From an uncultured Bacilli bacterium (lineage in GTDB: Bacteria; Bacillota_I; Bacilli_A; RF39; UBA660), in contig CAKOHK010000007.1 of assembly GCA_934085595.1 (NCBI GenBank), forward strand, positions 19,972 to 83,971: a stretch of 64,000 nt of DNA. Direction: 5' to 3'. Positions within the stretch are counted from its first letter, which is position 1; each line of letters begins with the position of its first letter. This document shows, in pieces, positions 26,402 through 36,694 of this stretch. The position numbers were made by a program, and so were the translations under genes. Under the pieces are notes generated by a model, which saw only the letters and a list, made by a program, of their open reading frames with translations, had not been told where the DNA came from and searched no databases.

Positions 26402-27478
26402 ATGAAATATATTGTCAATGAAGGAATAGATAATCCACTTGGAAAATATAATGCAGGTTCAAAAGCAAGAAAAGATGCTGAGAAAATATTGGTAAATAAT
26501 AATTTTAAAATTATATACGCAAATACAAATTATGGTGTACAAAAAAATAAAATATTAAAGCCATTACAATATTTTGAATACTTAAAGAATTATTTTAAAT
26601 GGAAAAAAATCGTTAAGCAATTATCTAGCAAAGATATAATTGTAATACAGTATCCTTTAAATAATATAACTCTATTTTTTGATAAAATACTGAAAAAAAT
26701 TAATAAAAAAAATGTATTAACTATTGCATTAATACATGATTTAGATTCATTAAGAATAACAAATGATATGAAGTCTTTATACAAAAAAAGAATAATTAAT
26801 ATGGATAAAGAAACTTTAAATATTTACAAAAAAATTATAGTTCATAATGATGAAATGAAAAAATATTTAATGAAATATATAGATAAAAATAAACTATATA
26901 CGATAGGAATATTTGATTATTTGCTTAACGAAGATATTAAAAACATTGAAAGGAAAAAGAATGATCCAATAGTTATTGCTGGTAACCTATCATCTGTGAA
27001 AGCAAAATATTTAAAAAAATTATTACCTGAAAAAAATATTAAAATTAATCTATATGGAAAAGGATTGGATTTTGATTTACCTAAAAATATAACTTATAAG
27101 GGAACATTTCTGCCAGATAACATTGTTGGTAAAATCGATGGTGGATATGGATTAGTGTGGGACGGAAATGACATAGATAAATGTTCAGGAGTTTATGGAA
27201 AATATTTAAAATATAATAACCCTCACAAAGCATCTCTTTATATTGTTTCTCAGTTACCATTAATTGTACCATCAACATCAGCAATTTCAAAGTTCGTTTT
27301 AAAAAATAAAATAGGTTTAACAATTAATAGTATTAAAGATATAGATAATAGATTAAAACAAATAAAAGAAGAAGACTATAAAGAAATGCAAAAGAATTTA
27401 AGAATTTTATCTAAGAAACTATTGAGTGGCACATACTTAAAAAATGTTGTAAATGAAATAATTAAAGATTGGAGTTAA
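26402..27478 (+). CDS. Galactofuranosyltransferase-like glycosyltransferase
   Basis: A 358-residue GT-B-like enzyme. The opening GIDNPLGKYNAGSKARKDAE and the later GYGLVWDG segment with NNPHKASLYIVSQLPLIVP resemble the beta-1,6-galactofuranosyltransferase group of E. coli WbbI type. UDP-galactopyranose mutase is encoded two genes on, giving an independent reason to expect Galf transfer. No membrane helix. Spaced three bases from the preceding gene and one from the polymerase. Confidence 0.75.
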   Translation: MKYIVNEGIDNPLGKYNAGSKARKDAEKILVNNNFKIIYANTNYGVQKNKILKPLQYFEYLKNYFKWKKIVKQLSSKDIIVIQYPLNNITLFFDKILKKINKKNVLTIALIHDLDSLRITNDMKSLYKKRIINMDKETLNIYKKIIVHNDEMKKYLMKYIDKNKLYTIGIFDYLLNEDIKNIERKKNDPIVIAGNLSSVKAKYLKKLLPEKNIKINLYGKGLDFDLPKNITYKGTFLPDNIVGKIDGGYGLVWDGNDIDKCSGVYGKYLKYNNPHKASLYIVSQLPLIVPSTSAISKFVLKNKIGLTINSIKDIDNRLKQIKEEDYKEMQKNLRILSKKLLSGTYLKNVVNEIIKDWS

Positions 27479-27479
27479 G

Positions 27480-28838
27480 ATGATATATATTTTATTGATT
27501 ATATTTATAGCGATGCTTATTGGTATATACTATTTATTTGATAAAGAAATAATTGAACCAGTAATAATATTTTTAACTGCTTATACGTTAAGCATATTTT
27601 GCGCATGCTTAAATGTAGCCAAATGGAATATAAATTTAAGTTTAACAACATTTTTAGTTTTGTTGATAGGAGCCTTAGAATTTATAGCAATATCTTATTA
27701 TATCCACAATAAGTTTAAAAACAAAAACTTAAAAAAATCAAAAAAAATAACAGAGATTAAAACCACTAAAGAAACAGTATATTTATCAATTTTAATTTCT
27801 ACATTAACTTTAATATTATTAATTTGTAATGTAATATATATAGCAAAGAAATATGGAAACTTCAATGGTATATCTGAAATGCTTAGAATTTTTAAAGATT
27901 ATACCTCATATAAAGGTTTAGTTAAGTTAAATATTGTTGTTCGAACTTTATTAAAAATTGTTATCGCAAATGCTTATATATATATATTTATTTTCATAAA
28001 TAATATTATTGTTAGCAAACAAAAAATAAAAGAAAGTATTAAAGCAAATATACTATATACCGTTTGTCCGGTTATTTATATTTTATGTTCATTATTACAA
28101 TCAAATAGAAGCGGAATAATTGATTATACATTAATAATATTAACAACGACATTAATTCTCTATCTGATGAAAAGTAGATGGGAAGAAAAAATCAAAATAA
28201 AAAAAATAGCTTTAATAGGAATGATTTTTGCAATATTATTAGTTCTATTTTATTTGATAGCAGGACTAGTAGGTAGAGAAAACCAAAAGAATATGTTCGA
28301 TTATATAACGTATTATATAGGTGGTTCAATAGAATGCTTAAATCAATATATTAAATATCCTATAGAAACAAAAATAGTTGGAGAAGAAACGTTTCACAAC
28401 TTATTAACAAATTTAAACGATATGCATATAACCAATTTAGATTTAAATTCAAGTGTTCATTTAGAATTTAGATATTATGGTGAGACAATGATTGGAAATA
28501 TATATACAGCATATAGAAGATGGATACATGACTTTGGATATATCGGTGCATTTATATTAAATGGTTTTATGGCTGTATTCTTTAATGTATTTTATAATAA
28601 AATTAAATATAATAATTACAAAAAAGAAAAAATAATGCTTCTTATAATAATATATTCTTATATGAGCTATTCAATATATTATCATCCACTCGATTCAGTA
28701 TTTTATAATGAATTTGTCTCTAGAGCTTTTATTCTTTTAATGTTTATATTGATAATTGTATATATGACAATAATGAATATAACATTTGATTTGAAAACAA
28801 AAGAAATTAAATATAAAAATAAAAGGAGTAGAAAATGA
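27480..28838 (+). CDS. Oligosaccharide repeat unit polymerase (Wzy)
   Basis: A 452-residue hydrophobic protein with about 11-12 membrane helices and one large extracellular loop at about 265-345 (from AGLVGREN to YTAYRRWIHDFGYIGAF). This topology and the position among glycosyltransferases identify a Wzy-type polymerase, which joins lipid-linked repeat units outside the membrane. Wzy proteins share little sequence, so the call rests on topology and context. It overlaps glf by 4 bases (ATGA). Confidence 0.8.
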   Translation: MIYILLIIFIAMLIGIYYLFDKEIIEPVIIFLTAYTLSIFCACLNVAKWNINLSLTTFLVLLIGALEFIAISYYIHNKFKNKNLKKSKKITEIKTTKETVYLSILISTLTLILLICNVIYIAKKYGNFNGISEMLRIFKDYTSYKGLVKLNIVVRTLLKIVIANAYIYIFIFINNIIVSKQKIKESIKANILYTVCPVIYILCSLLQSNRSGIIDYTLIILTTTLILYLMKSRWEEKIKIKKIALIGMIFAILLVLFYLIAGLVGRENQKNMFDYITYYIGGSIECLNQYIKYPIETKIVGEETFHNLLTNLNDMHITNLDLNSSVHLEFRYYGETMIGNIYTAYRRWIHDFGYIGAFILNGFMAVFFNVFYNKIKYNNYKKEKIMLLIIIYSYMSYSIYYHPLDSVFYNEFVSRAFILLMFILIIVYMTIMNITFDLKTKEIKYKNKRSRK

Positions 28839-29938
28839 AAAAATATGATTATTTAATAGTTGGTTCAGGTTTATGTGGAGCAACAATAGCAAGCAAATTA
28901 AAAGAAAAAGATAAAAAAGTATTGGTTATAGAAAAAAGAAATCATATAGCTGGTAATGTTTATACTGAAAATATAGAAGGCATAAATGTTCATAAATATG
29001 GAGCACATATTTTCCATACAGATTATAAAGATGTATGGGATTATGTGGGTTCATTTGTAGAGTTTAACAGATATACAAATAGTCCTATAGCAAGAATAAA
29101 TAATGAAGTATATAATATGCCTTTTAATATGAATACATTTTCTAAAATATGGAGTGATGTATTTACTCCAGAAGAAGCAAAAAATAAAATAGAATCTGAA
29201 AAGAAAGAAATGGATGGAAAAGAGCCATCAAATTTAGAGGAACAAGCAATATCTTTAGTAGGTAGAACAATCTATGAAAAATTAGTTAAAGGATACACTG
29301 AAAAACAATGGAATAGAAAATGTACTGATTTACCAGCATTTATAATTAAAAGATTGCCAATAAGATTTACATACGATAATAATTATTTTAATGATAGGTA
29401 TCAAGGAATACCTATTGGCGGTTATACGCTTCTAGTACAAAGAATGCTTGAAGGAATAGAAGTGAAATTAGATACAAATTTCTTTGATAACAAAGAAGAG
29501 TATGCAAAAAATTGTGATAAGATAATATACACTGGAGCAATAGATGAATATTTTAATTATTCTTTAGGACACTTAGAATACAGATCATTATTATTTGACA
29601 CTAAAATCTTAGATATAGAAAACTTTCAAGGAAATGCAGTAATTAATTATACTGGAACGGAAGTAGAATACACTAGAGTAATAGAGCATAAACATTTTGA
29701 AAATAATAATAGCACTAAGACTATAGTTACATATGAATACCCAGCTGACTACAAAGAGGGTATGGAAAAATATTATACTATTAACGACGATAAAAATAAT
29801 GAACTAGCAAACAAATATAAGGAATTAGCATCTAAAGAAAATAATGTTATATTTGCTGGAAGATTAGCAGAATATAAATATTATGATATGGATGATGTAA
29901 TAAAAAGGGCATTTGAAATAGTAGAAAAGGAACTATAA
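28835..29938 (+). CDS. glf: UDP-galactopyranose mutase
   Basis: A 367-residue flavoprotein that converts UDP-galactopyranose to UDP-galactofuranose. It starts with the FAD-binding DYLIVGSGLCGATIA and has VIEKRNHIAGNVYTE, HKYGAHIFHT, YTEKQWNRKCTDLPA and the active-site region PIGGYTLLVQRML. The length matches bacterial Glf. It shows that the glycan contains galactofuranose, a sugar absent from mammals. Confidence 0.96.
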   Translation: MKKYDYLIVGSGLCGATIASKLKEKDKKVLVIEKRNHIAGNVYTENIEGINVHKYGAHIFHTDYKDVWDYVGSFVEFNRYTNSPIARINNEVYNMPFNMNTFSKIWSDVFTPEEAKNKIESEKKEMDGKEPSNLEEQAISLVGRTIYEKLVKGYTEKQWNRKCTDLPAFIIKRLPIRFTYDNNYFNDRYQGIPIGGYTLLVQRMLEGIEVKLDTNFFDNKEEYAKNCDKIIYTGAIDEYFNYSLGHLEYRSLLFDTKILDIENFQGNAVINYTGTEVEYTRVIEHKHFENNNSTKTIVTYEYPADYKEGMEKYYTINDDKNNELANKYKELASKENNVIFAGRLAEYKYYDMDDVIKRAFEIVEKEL

Positions 29939-29945
29939 AATAATT

Positions 29946-31676
29946 ATGAAAAAGAATATAGTATTATTATTTAATAAGTTAATTATACCAGCTATTATAT
30001 ATTATTCTTTTCTTAAAGTTGTAATGATTTCTAATTATAATATATTAACAACTTTATCATTTATTATATTTGTTATAGGTTATAATAAAATATTACTAAT
30101 TAATAAAGAATACATAAAAAAATATGGAACAATATCATTAATTTTGGGTTTGATTTATATCATAGGTGATAGTGCATTTCAGGCATATCAAAATCCTAAT
30201 ATAATGTTTACAGATGTGATTTTAAGTTTTGATACATTATATAAAATTATATCTTCAGTATCATTGATATATCTTGCTGTGAGTAATTTATATCAGTTAT
30301 ATGATAAAAAAACTAAGGCAAAAAAATATAAAATAAGTGATAAAAAGTTTGCAATTATATCATTTATCCTAATTTTTTTAAGTTTTGTTATATATTTTAT
30401 AGCATTTTTTCCGGGAATAATGACACCCGATTCAATATCTGAGTTGGAATTTGCAATTTACAACTTTCCATATTTTTCAAATCATCATCCTCTTTTACAT
30501 ACTTTATTTATAAGTTTATTTTATAAAGTAGGAATGCTATTATTTAATAGTAGAAATATAGCTGTTTCAATAGTTACATTAGCACAAATGATTATTATGG
30601 CATCAATACTTTCATATTCTATATATTTTTTAAGAAAAAGGAGATGCAATGATTATATATTAATTGTGATATTATTAATATATATGTTTATACCAGTAAA
30701 TGGATATTATAGTGTTACAATGTGGAAAGATGTAATATTTGCCGGATTATTTTTATTATTAACTATGACATGCTATGAATTATATGAGCAAGATGAAAAC
30801 ATAACTAATAAAATTATTATTAAGTTTATAATAGTATCATTATTAACTTTATTAATGAGAAATAATGCAATATATGCATATTTTATAGTATTATTGGGAT
30901 CATTAATAATATTTAAACACAATAAGAAGATTATATTAAGCATTATAAGTGTTATAATTATGTATTATATAATAACAATTCCTATATTTAATATTCTAAA
31001 AGTTCAAAAAAGTTCATCAGCAGAATACATTGCCATTCCTTTGCAACAAATAGGAAGAATTGTATATAAAGATAATGTATTAAGTACAAGTGAAAAAGAA
31101 TTAGTTAATAAAGTGATACCATACGAAAAAATAAAAGATATTTACGACCCAAAATTAAGTGATGGTATTAAATTTGATAAAGATTTTAATATTGAAGAGT
31201 TTAATAAAAATAAAATAGAATATTTAAAACTATGGATAGAGTTAGTATTTAAATATCCAATAACATCGGTAGAATCATATCTAATAAGTACTTTAGGTTA
31301 TTATTATCCGAATTTACAATATTGGTCAGTAGCTACCGACATAATAGATAATGGCTATGAAATATATCAAACTAATATGAATTCTAAACTAAGAAATATA
31401 ATTCTAAAAAATCAAGATATAAATAGACCTATCATTGGAATAATATGGAGCACAGGCATTTATATCTGGATAATAATATTATTGATATATTACTTTATAA
31501 TTAAGTTAAATAAAAAATTATTATTTATATTTATGCCTACTATAGGAATATGGCTGTCATTAATGATTGCATCGCCTGTATGGGGAGAATTTAGATATAT
31601 ATATTGTATGATTATAGCGATTCCTTTTCTGCTATCAGTACGATATATAAATGAAGGAGTTGAAAATGAAAGATAA
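29946..31676 (+). CDS. DUF6020 family multi-pass membrane protein
   Basis: A 576-residue membrane protein with about 12 helices and an acidic loop motif early in the second half of the helices: FFPGIMTPDSISELEFA then FSNHHPLLHTLF, which resembles the first extracellular loop of GT-C glycosyltransferases (the Asp residues are catalytic there). This pattern is typical of DUF6020 proteins, which accompany surface glycan genes. I infer a polyprenyl-sugar-dependent transferase; unproven. Overlaps the next gene by 11 bases. Confidence 0.75.
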   Translation: MKKNIVLLFNKLIIPAIIYYSFLKVVMISNYNILTTLSFIIFVIGYNKILLINKEYIKKYGTISLILGLIYIIGDSAFQAYQNPNIMFTDVILSFDTLYKIISSVSLIYLAVSNLYQLYDKKTKAKKYKISDKKFAIISFILIFLSFVIYFIAFFPGIMTPDSISELEFAIYNFPYFSNHHPLLHTLFISLFYKVGMLLFNSRNIAVSIVTLAQMIIMASILSYSIYFLRKRRCNDYILIVILLIYMFIPVNGYYSVTMWKDVIFAGLFLLLTMTCYELYEQDENITNKIIIKFIIVSLLTLLMRNNAIYAYFIVLLGSLIIFKHNKKIILSIISVIIMYYIITIPIFNILKVQKSSSAEYIAIPLQQIGRIVYKDNVLSTSEKELVNKVIPYEKIKDIYDPKLSDGIKFDKDFNIEEFNKNKIEYLKLWIELVFKYPITSVESYLISTLGYYYPNLQYWSVATDIIDNGYEIYQTNMNSKLRNIILKNQDINRPIIGIIWSTGIYIWIIILLIYYFIIKLNKKLLFIFMPTIGIWLSLMIASPVWGEFRYIYCMIIAIPFLLSVRYINEGVENER

Positions 31677-32595
31677 AGAAATAGCGGTTTTGATACCATG
31701 TTATAATGAAAGTAAAACGATAGAAAAAGTTGTAAAAGACTATAAAGAGAGTCTACCTAATTCGACTATATATGTATATGATAATAATTCTACTGACGGA
31801 ACAGATGTAATTGCTAAAAAAGCAGGGGCAATAGTTAGGTACGAAAGCAAACAGGGGAAAGGCAATGTTATAAGAAGCATGTTTAAGGATATTGATGCTG
31901 ACTGCTACATAATGGTAGATGGAGATGACACCTATTCAGCAGAAAATGCCAAAGAAATGTGTAAGTTAGTATTAGAGAAGAATGCGGATATGGTTGTTGG
32001 AGATAGATTATCCTCTACATATTTTACGGAGAATAAAAGAATGTTCCATAATTTTGGAAACAAACTTGTTAGAGCACTAATAAACAGGCTATTTAAAGCC
32101 AATATTAAAGACATTATGACTGGCTACAGAGCATTTAGTTATAACTTTGTAAAAACATTTCCAGTACTATCATGTGGATTTGAAATTGAAACAGAAATGA
32201 CAATACATGCATTAGACAAAAATATGAATATAAAGGAAATACCAATCAATTATAAAGATAGACCAGAAGGAAGTTTTTCAAAACTCAGTACATATAGTGA
32301 TGGACTAAAGGTATTAAAAACAATAGCTAGATTATATAAAGAATATAAACCAATGAGATTTTTTGGAATATTAAGTATATTATTTTTTGTAATCTCAATA
32401 ATATTTGCAAGTCCTGTATTAATTGAGTATTTTAAAACTGGATTAGTTCCGAGATTTCCAACTTTAATATTTTCTTTATTTTTATTAATAATATCAGTAT
32501 TATTATTTGTATGTGGCTTAATACTTGAAGTGGTAGTAAAAAAGCATAGACAATTATTTGAACTTTTATTAATTAAAACAAAGAGAGAAAAATAA
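31666..32595 (+). CDS. Polyprenyl-phosphate glycosyltransferase (DPM1/GtrB-like GT2)
   Basis: A 309-residue GT2 enzyme with two C-terminal helices (about 232-252, 263-290). N-terminal IAVLIPCYNESKTIEKVV, DNNSTDGT, and MVDGDDTYSAE (DxD) are typical of dolichyl-phosphate mannosyltransferase relatives, which load one sugar onto undecaprenyl phosphate. It would supply the lipid-linked donor for a GT-C enzyme such as the DUF6020 protein it overlaps. The ATG at 31666 follows GAAGGAG. Confidence 0.85.
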   Translation: MKDKEIAVLIPCYNESKTIEKVVKDYKESLPNSTIYVYDNNSTDGTDVIAKKAGAIVRYESKQGKGNVIRSMFKDIDADCYIMVDGDDTYSAENAKEMCKLVLEKNADMVVGDRLSSTYFTENKRMFHNFGNKLVRALINRLFKANIKDIMTGYRAFSYNFVKTFPVLSCGFEIETEMTIHALDKNMNIKEIPINYKDRPEGSFSKLSTYSDGLKVLKTIARLYKEYKPMRFFGILSILFFVISIIFASPVLIEYFKTGLVPRFPTLIFSLFLLIISVLLFVCGLILEVVVKKHRQLFELLLIKTKREK

Positions 32596-32596
32596 A

Positions 32597-33619
32597 ATGA
32601 AGAAAATAAATTATATTAAATATTTATCAGTAATATCATCGCTAGCAGTTGTAATTTTACATACTAATGGATGTTTTTGGATATTTAATAAAGAAAACTA
32701 TTGGATAAGTGCTAACATAATTGAATCAATATGTTATTTTGCTGTTCCTATATTTTTTATGATAACTGGATGTACACTAATAGATTATAATGAAAGATAT
32801 TCAACTAAAGAATATTTCACTAAAAGAATAAAAAAGACATTAGTACCATTTATTATTTGGTCAATATTTTCAATCATTTGGTGTATATACTTCAAAAATG
32901 AAAGTATTAACACAAATATATTTTCTATGATTAATGGAATTATAAATACAAAATACAATTCAATTTACTGGTTTTTTCCATGCTTGTTTTCTATTTATCT
33001 AGTAATACCATTTATCGCAAGTACTAAGAAAGAGCAAAGACAAAGTATATTTAAGTATTCAATAATAATAACATTTATCTTTAATAGTATGCTACCATTA
33101 ATAGCTAAAATATTAAATATAGAATATAATTCTGCTTATTATTTACCAACATTTATGGGATATGTAATATATATATTACTAGGATATTACTTAAATAATT
33201 ACGAAATCAAAAAGAGTAAAAGAATATTAATTTATTCATTAGGTGTTATAGGTTTATTAACACAGATTATTATGACTCAAGTATTATCATTTAAAAATGG
33301 ATTTATAGTTACAACATATAAAGACTATTTGAATGTGCCAACTATTCTATACTCATCTGCAATTTTCTTATTTTTTAAAAATATTAAAAATAAGAAAACA
33401 CTTAAGTGTTTAGACTATTTGACATCCAAAATAGATGATACCACATTTGGAATATACCTAATTCATTATTATTTAATAGATATTGCAATAAAAACAATTA
33501 ATGTTAATATATTTAGTATATACTATAGAGTGTTAGGGGGAGTCATAATATTTTTAGTTTCAGCAATTATAGTGAAAATCATGAAGAAGATACCTATAAT
33601 TGAAAAATGTGTACCATAA
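32597..33619 (+). CDS. Acyltransferase 3 family membrane protein
   Basis: A 340-residue protein with ten predicted helices of the acyltransferase-3/OafA type. The family His is in SLAVVILHTNG near residue 22, followed by the conserved Arg region in the cytoplasmic loop (YFTKRIKKTLVPFIIW). These enzymes O-acetylate or otherwise acylate extracellular glycans. It has no SGNH domain. It is the last gene of the tight run; a 120-base gap with a new promoter follows. Confidence 0.85.
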   Translation: MKKINYIKYLSVISSLAVVILHTNGCFWIFNKENYWISANIIESICYFAVPIFFMITGCTLIDYNERYSTKEYFTKRIKKTLVPFIIWSIFSIIWCIYFKNESINTNIFSMINGIINTKYNSIYWFFPCLFSIYLVIPFIASTKKEQRQSIFKYSIIITFIFNSMLPLIAKILNIEYNSAYYLPTFMGYVIYILLGYYLNNYEIKKSKRILIYSLGVIGLLTQIIMTQVLSFKNGFIVTTYKDYLNVPTILYSSAIFLFFKNIKNKKTLKCLDYLTSKIDDTTFGIYLIHYYLIDIAIKTINVNIFSIYYRVLGGVIIFLVSAIIVKIMKKIPIIEKCVP

Positions 33620-33692
33620 GATTGTAGGGCTAAAAAATAATTATATTTTCAAAAAAGTAATGACTTTAGCGACAGGTTATGAAATAATATAT

Positions 33693-33721
33693 TTGAATAA
33701 TTAAGTATAAAATGATATAAT
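33693..33721 (+). promoter_or_regulatory. Promoter of the flippase gene
   Basis: TTGAAT at 33693-33698, a 17-base spacer, TATAAT at 33716-33721, 18 bases before the ATG. It makes flippase expression independent of the glycosyltransferase run. Confidence 0.65.
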
Positions 33722-33739
33722 TTACAAGCGGAGTAAAAT

Positions 33740-35164
33740 ATGAAGAAGTCAGTAAAAAAGAATTATATATTTAACGTAATATATCAAGTGATATTAATTT
33801 TGTTACCTATAATAACCGTACCATATGTATCTAGAGTACTTGGATCAAATGGCGTAGGAACGTATAGTTATACATTATCAATAGTGACATATTTTATATT
33901 ACTTGGTTCATTTGGTATTTCATTATATGGCCAAAGGGAAATAGCTTATTACCAAAATAATAGAAAAAACAAATCAAAAATATTTTGGGAATTGTTTATA
34001 ATTAAAACAATAACGACACTAATATCAAGTGTATTATTTAGCTTAATATTTTGTATAGATAGATATTATTCATTTTACTACAGAATACTATTACTAGAGT
34101 TCTTATCAAATATTTTTGATATTAGTTGGTTATATCAAGGAGAAGAAAAGTTTAAAACAATAGTATTTAAAAATGGCGTGGTTAAAATATTATCCATAAT
34201 AAGTATATTTGTATTCGTAAAAACAAATAATGATGTATGGGTATATATATTAATATATGTATTAAGCAATTTATTTGGAAACTTATCATTATGGATTAAT
34301 CTAAATAAAGACATAGATTATACATTTAAAGAATTAAACTTTAAAAGGCACATTAAACCAGTAGTATTATTATTTATACCGCAAGTAGCTATTCAAATAT
34401 ATACAATACTTGATAAAACGATGATAGGATTTATTACACATGATATGAATGAAGTTGGATTTTACGATCAAGCACAAAAAGTTATTAAACTTTTATTAAC
34501 AATAATAACATCTATGGGAACAGTAATGCTTCCAAGAATAGCTTCTTGTTTTAGTGAAAATAAAAAAGATACAATTAAAATATACATGAATAAAACATTT
34601 AAGTTTGTATTCTTAACAGCCTTCCCTATGATAACAGGTATTATATTAGTAAGTAATAGATTTGTACCATTATTTTTTGGAGAAGGGTATGATAAAGTAA
34701 AAATATTAATGCCTATACTTAGTTTAATAATATTAACAATTGGTTTAAGCAATGTAATTGGTGTTCAATATTTATTACCAACTAAAAGACAGAAAGAATA
34801 TACTCTTTCAGTAATAATAGGCACAATAACTAATTTAATATTAAATACTGTATTAATTTATTATTTTAAATCCATAGGAGCTTGTATAGCAACTGTAATA
34901 GCAGAATTATCTGTTACATGTACACAGTTATACTTTGTACGTAAAGATTTTGATATAAAACAAATATTAAGGTATTCATATAAATATATATTATTTTCAT
35001 TTATAATGTTTATATGTGTTTATCCATTAAACTATTTAAAATTCGATGATAAAATTGTAATAATAATGCAAATTGGAATAGGGCTATTAGTTTATGGAAT
35101 ATGTTTACTAGTATCAAAAGATGAACATTTAGAAGATATAAAAAAATTAATGTTTAAAAAATAA
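33740..35164 (+). CDS. Oligosaccharide flippase (Wzx, MATE/MVF superfamily)
   Basis: A 474-residue protein with about 14 helices. The start YIFNVIYQVILILLPIITVPYVSRVLGSNGVG and the central FIPQVAIQIYTILDKTMIG are hallmark segments of polysaccharide-transport Wzx proteins, which move undecaprenyl-linked repeat units outwards. Together with the priming enzyme and Wzy this completes a Wzx/Wzy pathway. It has its own promoter and ends in a terminator convergent with murE. Confidence 0.93.
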   Translation: MKKSVKKNYIFNVIYQVILILLPIITVPYVSRVLGSNGVGTYSYTLSIVTYFILLGSFGISLYGQREIAYYQNNRKNKSKIFWELFIIKTITTLISSVLFSLIFCIDRYYSFYYRILLLEFLSNIFDISWLYQGEEKFKTIVFKNGVVKILSIISIFVFVKTNNDVWVYILIYVLSNLFGNLSLWINLNKDIDYTFKELNFKRHIKPVVLLFIPQVAIQIYTILDKTMIGFITHDMNEVGFYDQAQKVIKLLLTIITSMGTVMLPRIASCFSENKKDTIKIYMNKTFKFVFLTAFPMITGIILVSNRFVPLFFGEGYDKVKILMPILSLIILTIGLSNVIGVQYLLPTKRQKEYTLSVIIGTITNLILNTVLIYYFKSIGACIATVIAELSVTCTQLYFVRKDFDIKQILRYSYKYILFSFIMFICVYPLNYLKFDDKIVIIMQIGIGLLVYGICLLVSKDEHLEDIKKLMFKK

Positions 35165-35182
35165 AATATTGTAATTAAATAG

Positions 35183-35203
35183 GAATCATAATGATTCTTT
35201 TTT
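35183..35203 (+). terminator. Intrinsic terminator after the flippase gene
   Basis: Arms 35183-35187 and 35193-35197 (extendable palindrome) and six T. Confidence 0.6.
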
Positions 35204-35214
35204 ATTTTCAAATG

Positions 35215-35240
35215 AAAAATCTTAACTTTTTCTAGTTAAG
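35215..35240 (-). terminator. Intrinsic terminator of murE
   Basis: Perfect 7-bp arms 35221-35227/35234-35240 with a T run on the minus strand at 35219-35215. The murE stop codon lies within the stem-loop. Confidence 0.7.
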
Positions 35241-36599
35241 ACTTTTTATAATATCAAGAGCACATTCTTTATCACTAAAATGTATTTTTTCTTTTCCTAT
35301 GATTTGATAATCTTCATGTCCTTTTCCAAGTATAAGTAATATATCTTTATCACTAAGAAGTTCAATTCCTTTTTTAATAGCGTCATGCCTACTATAAATA
35401 ATTTCATAGTTATCTTTAGTTATTCCACCAACAATATCATTCATTATATCTTTTTCATCTTCACATCTAGGATTATCATTTGTAAGTATAACATAATCAC
35501 TAAGTCTAGTAGCTATTTCACCCATTATAGGTCTTTTGGTTTTATCTCTATCACCACCACATCCAACAATAGTAATAACTTTTCCACTTTTATATTCTAA
35601 AGTACTACTAATTGCATTATATACTGCATCTGGTGTATGAGCATAATCAATAAAAATACTATTAGTTTTATATTTAATCATATCCATTCTTCCAGGTGGA
35701 TGTTTAAGCTTGGAAGATATTTTTATTAATTCTTCTAAATCAAATCCTAAATTAGAAACAAGCAAAATTGCCATAACGTAGTTATAAACATTAAACTTAC
35801 CAACAAAATCATTACTAATATTATATTCTTTATCATTATAAGTAAGTTTAAAAGTAGTACCTTGATTAGATAAAACTATATCACTTATTTTAGCTTTCCC
35901 ATTTTCACCAAAAGTAATATTATTGTTATCTTCAAACATAAACTTTTTATAATATTCATCATCACTATTAATAATAGCTATTTTATTACCCCTAGTTTTA
36001 TTAAATAACAATCTTTTAGCATCTATATAATTTTCCATAGTTTTATGATAATCAAGATGATCCTGAGTAAGATTTGTAAATGCAACTTCATCATACTCAA
36101 GTCCAAATATTCTATCTCTCGAAAGAGCAATTGAACTTACTTCCATAACAATATATTCTACATTATTTTCTTTAGCTTTAATAAATAAACTATATAGTAA
36201 ATCTATATCAGGAGTAGTATTATCAAGATTCATAACTTCACCATTCATAAAGAAACCAAGTGTTCCAATATAAGCGGCTTTTTTATTAAGCATATTAAGA
36301 AGTTGATAAACTAAATAGCAAGTTGTTGTTTTGCCATTTGTACCAGTAACACCAATAAGTTTTATATCTTTAAAATAAGGATAATAATTATCATGTAAAT
36401 AATTTTTAAAATATAAAGATGTATCTTTCACAATAAGAGTAGGTACACTATAGTTTCCTCTTTCAGCAATAATTTTTTCTGCTCCATTCTCAATAGCACT
36501 CTTTATAAAATCATGACCATCTCTGGCTATATTTTTAATAGCAATAAAAGTATCACCTTTATTAATCTTCCTTGAATCACTTTTTAATTTAATTTCCAT
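35232..36599 (-). CDS. murE: UDP-N-acetylmuramoyl-tripeptide synthetase (MurE)
   Basis: A 455-residue Mur ligase adding the third stem-peptide residue. The P-loop GTNGKTT lies near residues 86-92, the family segment TPDIDLLYSLF follows, and the C-terminal substrate motif reads DNPR, the signature of meso-diaminopimelate-adding MurE (Lys-type enzymes differ there). The start is taken at the ATG at 36599 because GGTG lies six bases upstream; a longer frame to 36632 reads through the -10 region. No other mur gene is nearby. Confidence 0.92.
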   Translation of the reverse strand: MEIKLKSDSRKINKGDTFIAIKNIARDGHDFIKSAIENGAEKIIAERGNYSVPTLIVKDTSLYFKNYLHDNYYPYFKDIKLIGVTGTNGKTTTCYLVYQLLNMLNKKAAYIGTLGFFMNGEVMNLDNTTPDIDLLYSLFIKAKENNVEYIVMEVSSIALSRDRIFGLEYDEVAFTNLTQDHLDYHKTMENYIDAKRLLFNKTRGNKIAIINSDDEYYKKFMFEDNNNITFGENGKAKISDIVLSNQGTTFKLTYNDKEYNISNDFVGKFNVYNYVMAILLVSNLGFDLEELIKISSKLKHPPGRMDMIKYKTNSIFIDYAHTPDAVYNAISSTLEYKSGKVITIVGCGGDRDKTKRPIMGEIATRLSDYVILTNDNPRCEDEKDIMNDIVGGITKDNYEIIYSRHDAIKKGIELLSDKDILLILGKGHEDYQIIGKEKIHFSDKECALDIIKSLN

Positions 36600-36679
36600 T
36601 TTCATCACCAATATAATTATATTATAAAACAAAATAAAAATCTATGAATGTGCTTTTTAAGTGTAAACTATATAAAAAA

Positions 36680-36694
36680 ATTGTAATATACAAT
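36680..36694. repeat. Palindrome in the murE-cotH divergent region
   Basis: ATTGTA-ATA-TACAAT, a 6-bp inverted repeat with three-base centre. It lies 22 bases upstream of TATAAT at 36717-36722, the probable -10 of the cotH operon, so a regulator could bind here. Short and AT-rich, so chance is possible. Confidence 0.3.

Noticed and set aside
33536..33540. G5 run inside the acyltransferase gene as a further slippage site
   Set aside because: Too short to slip at a meaningful rate compared with the G8 and G10 tracts.
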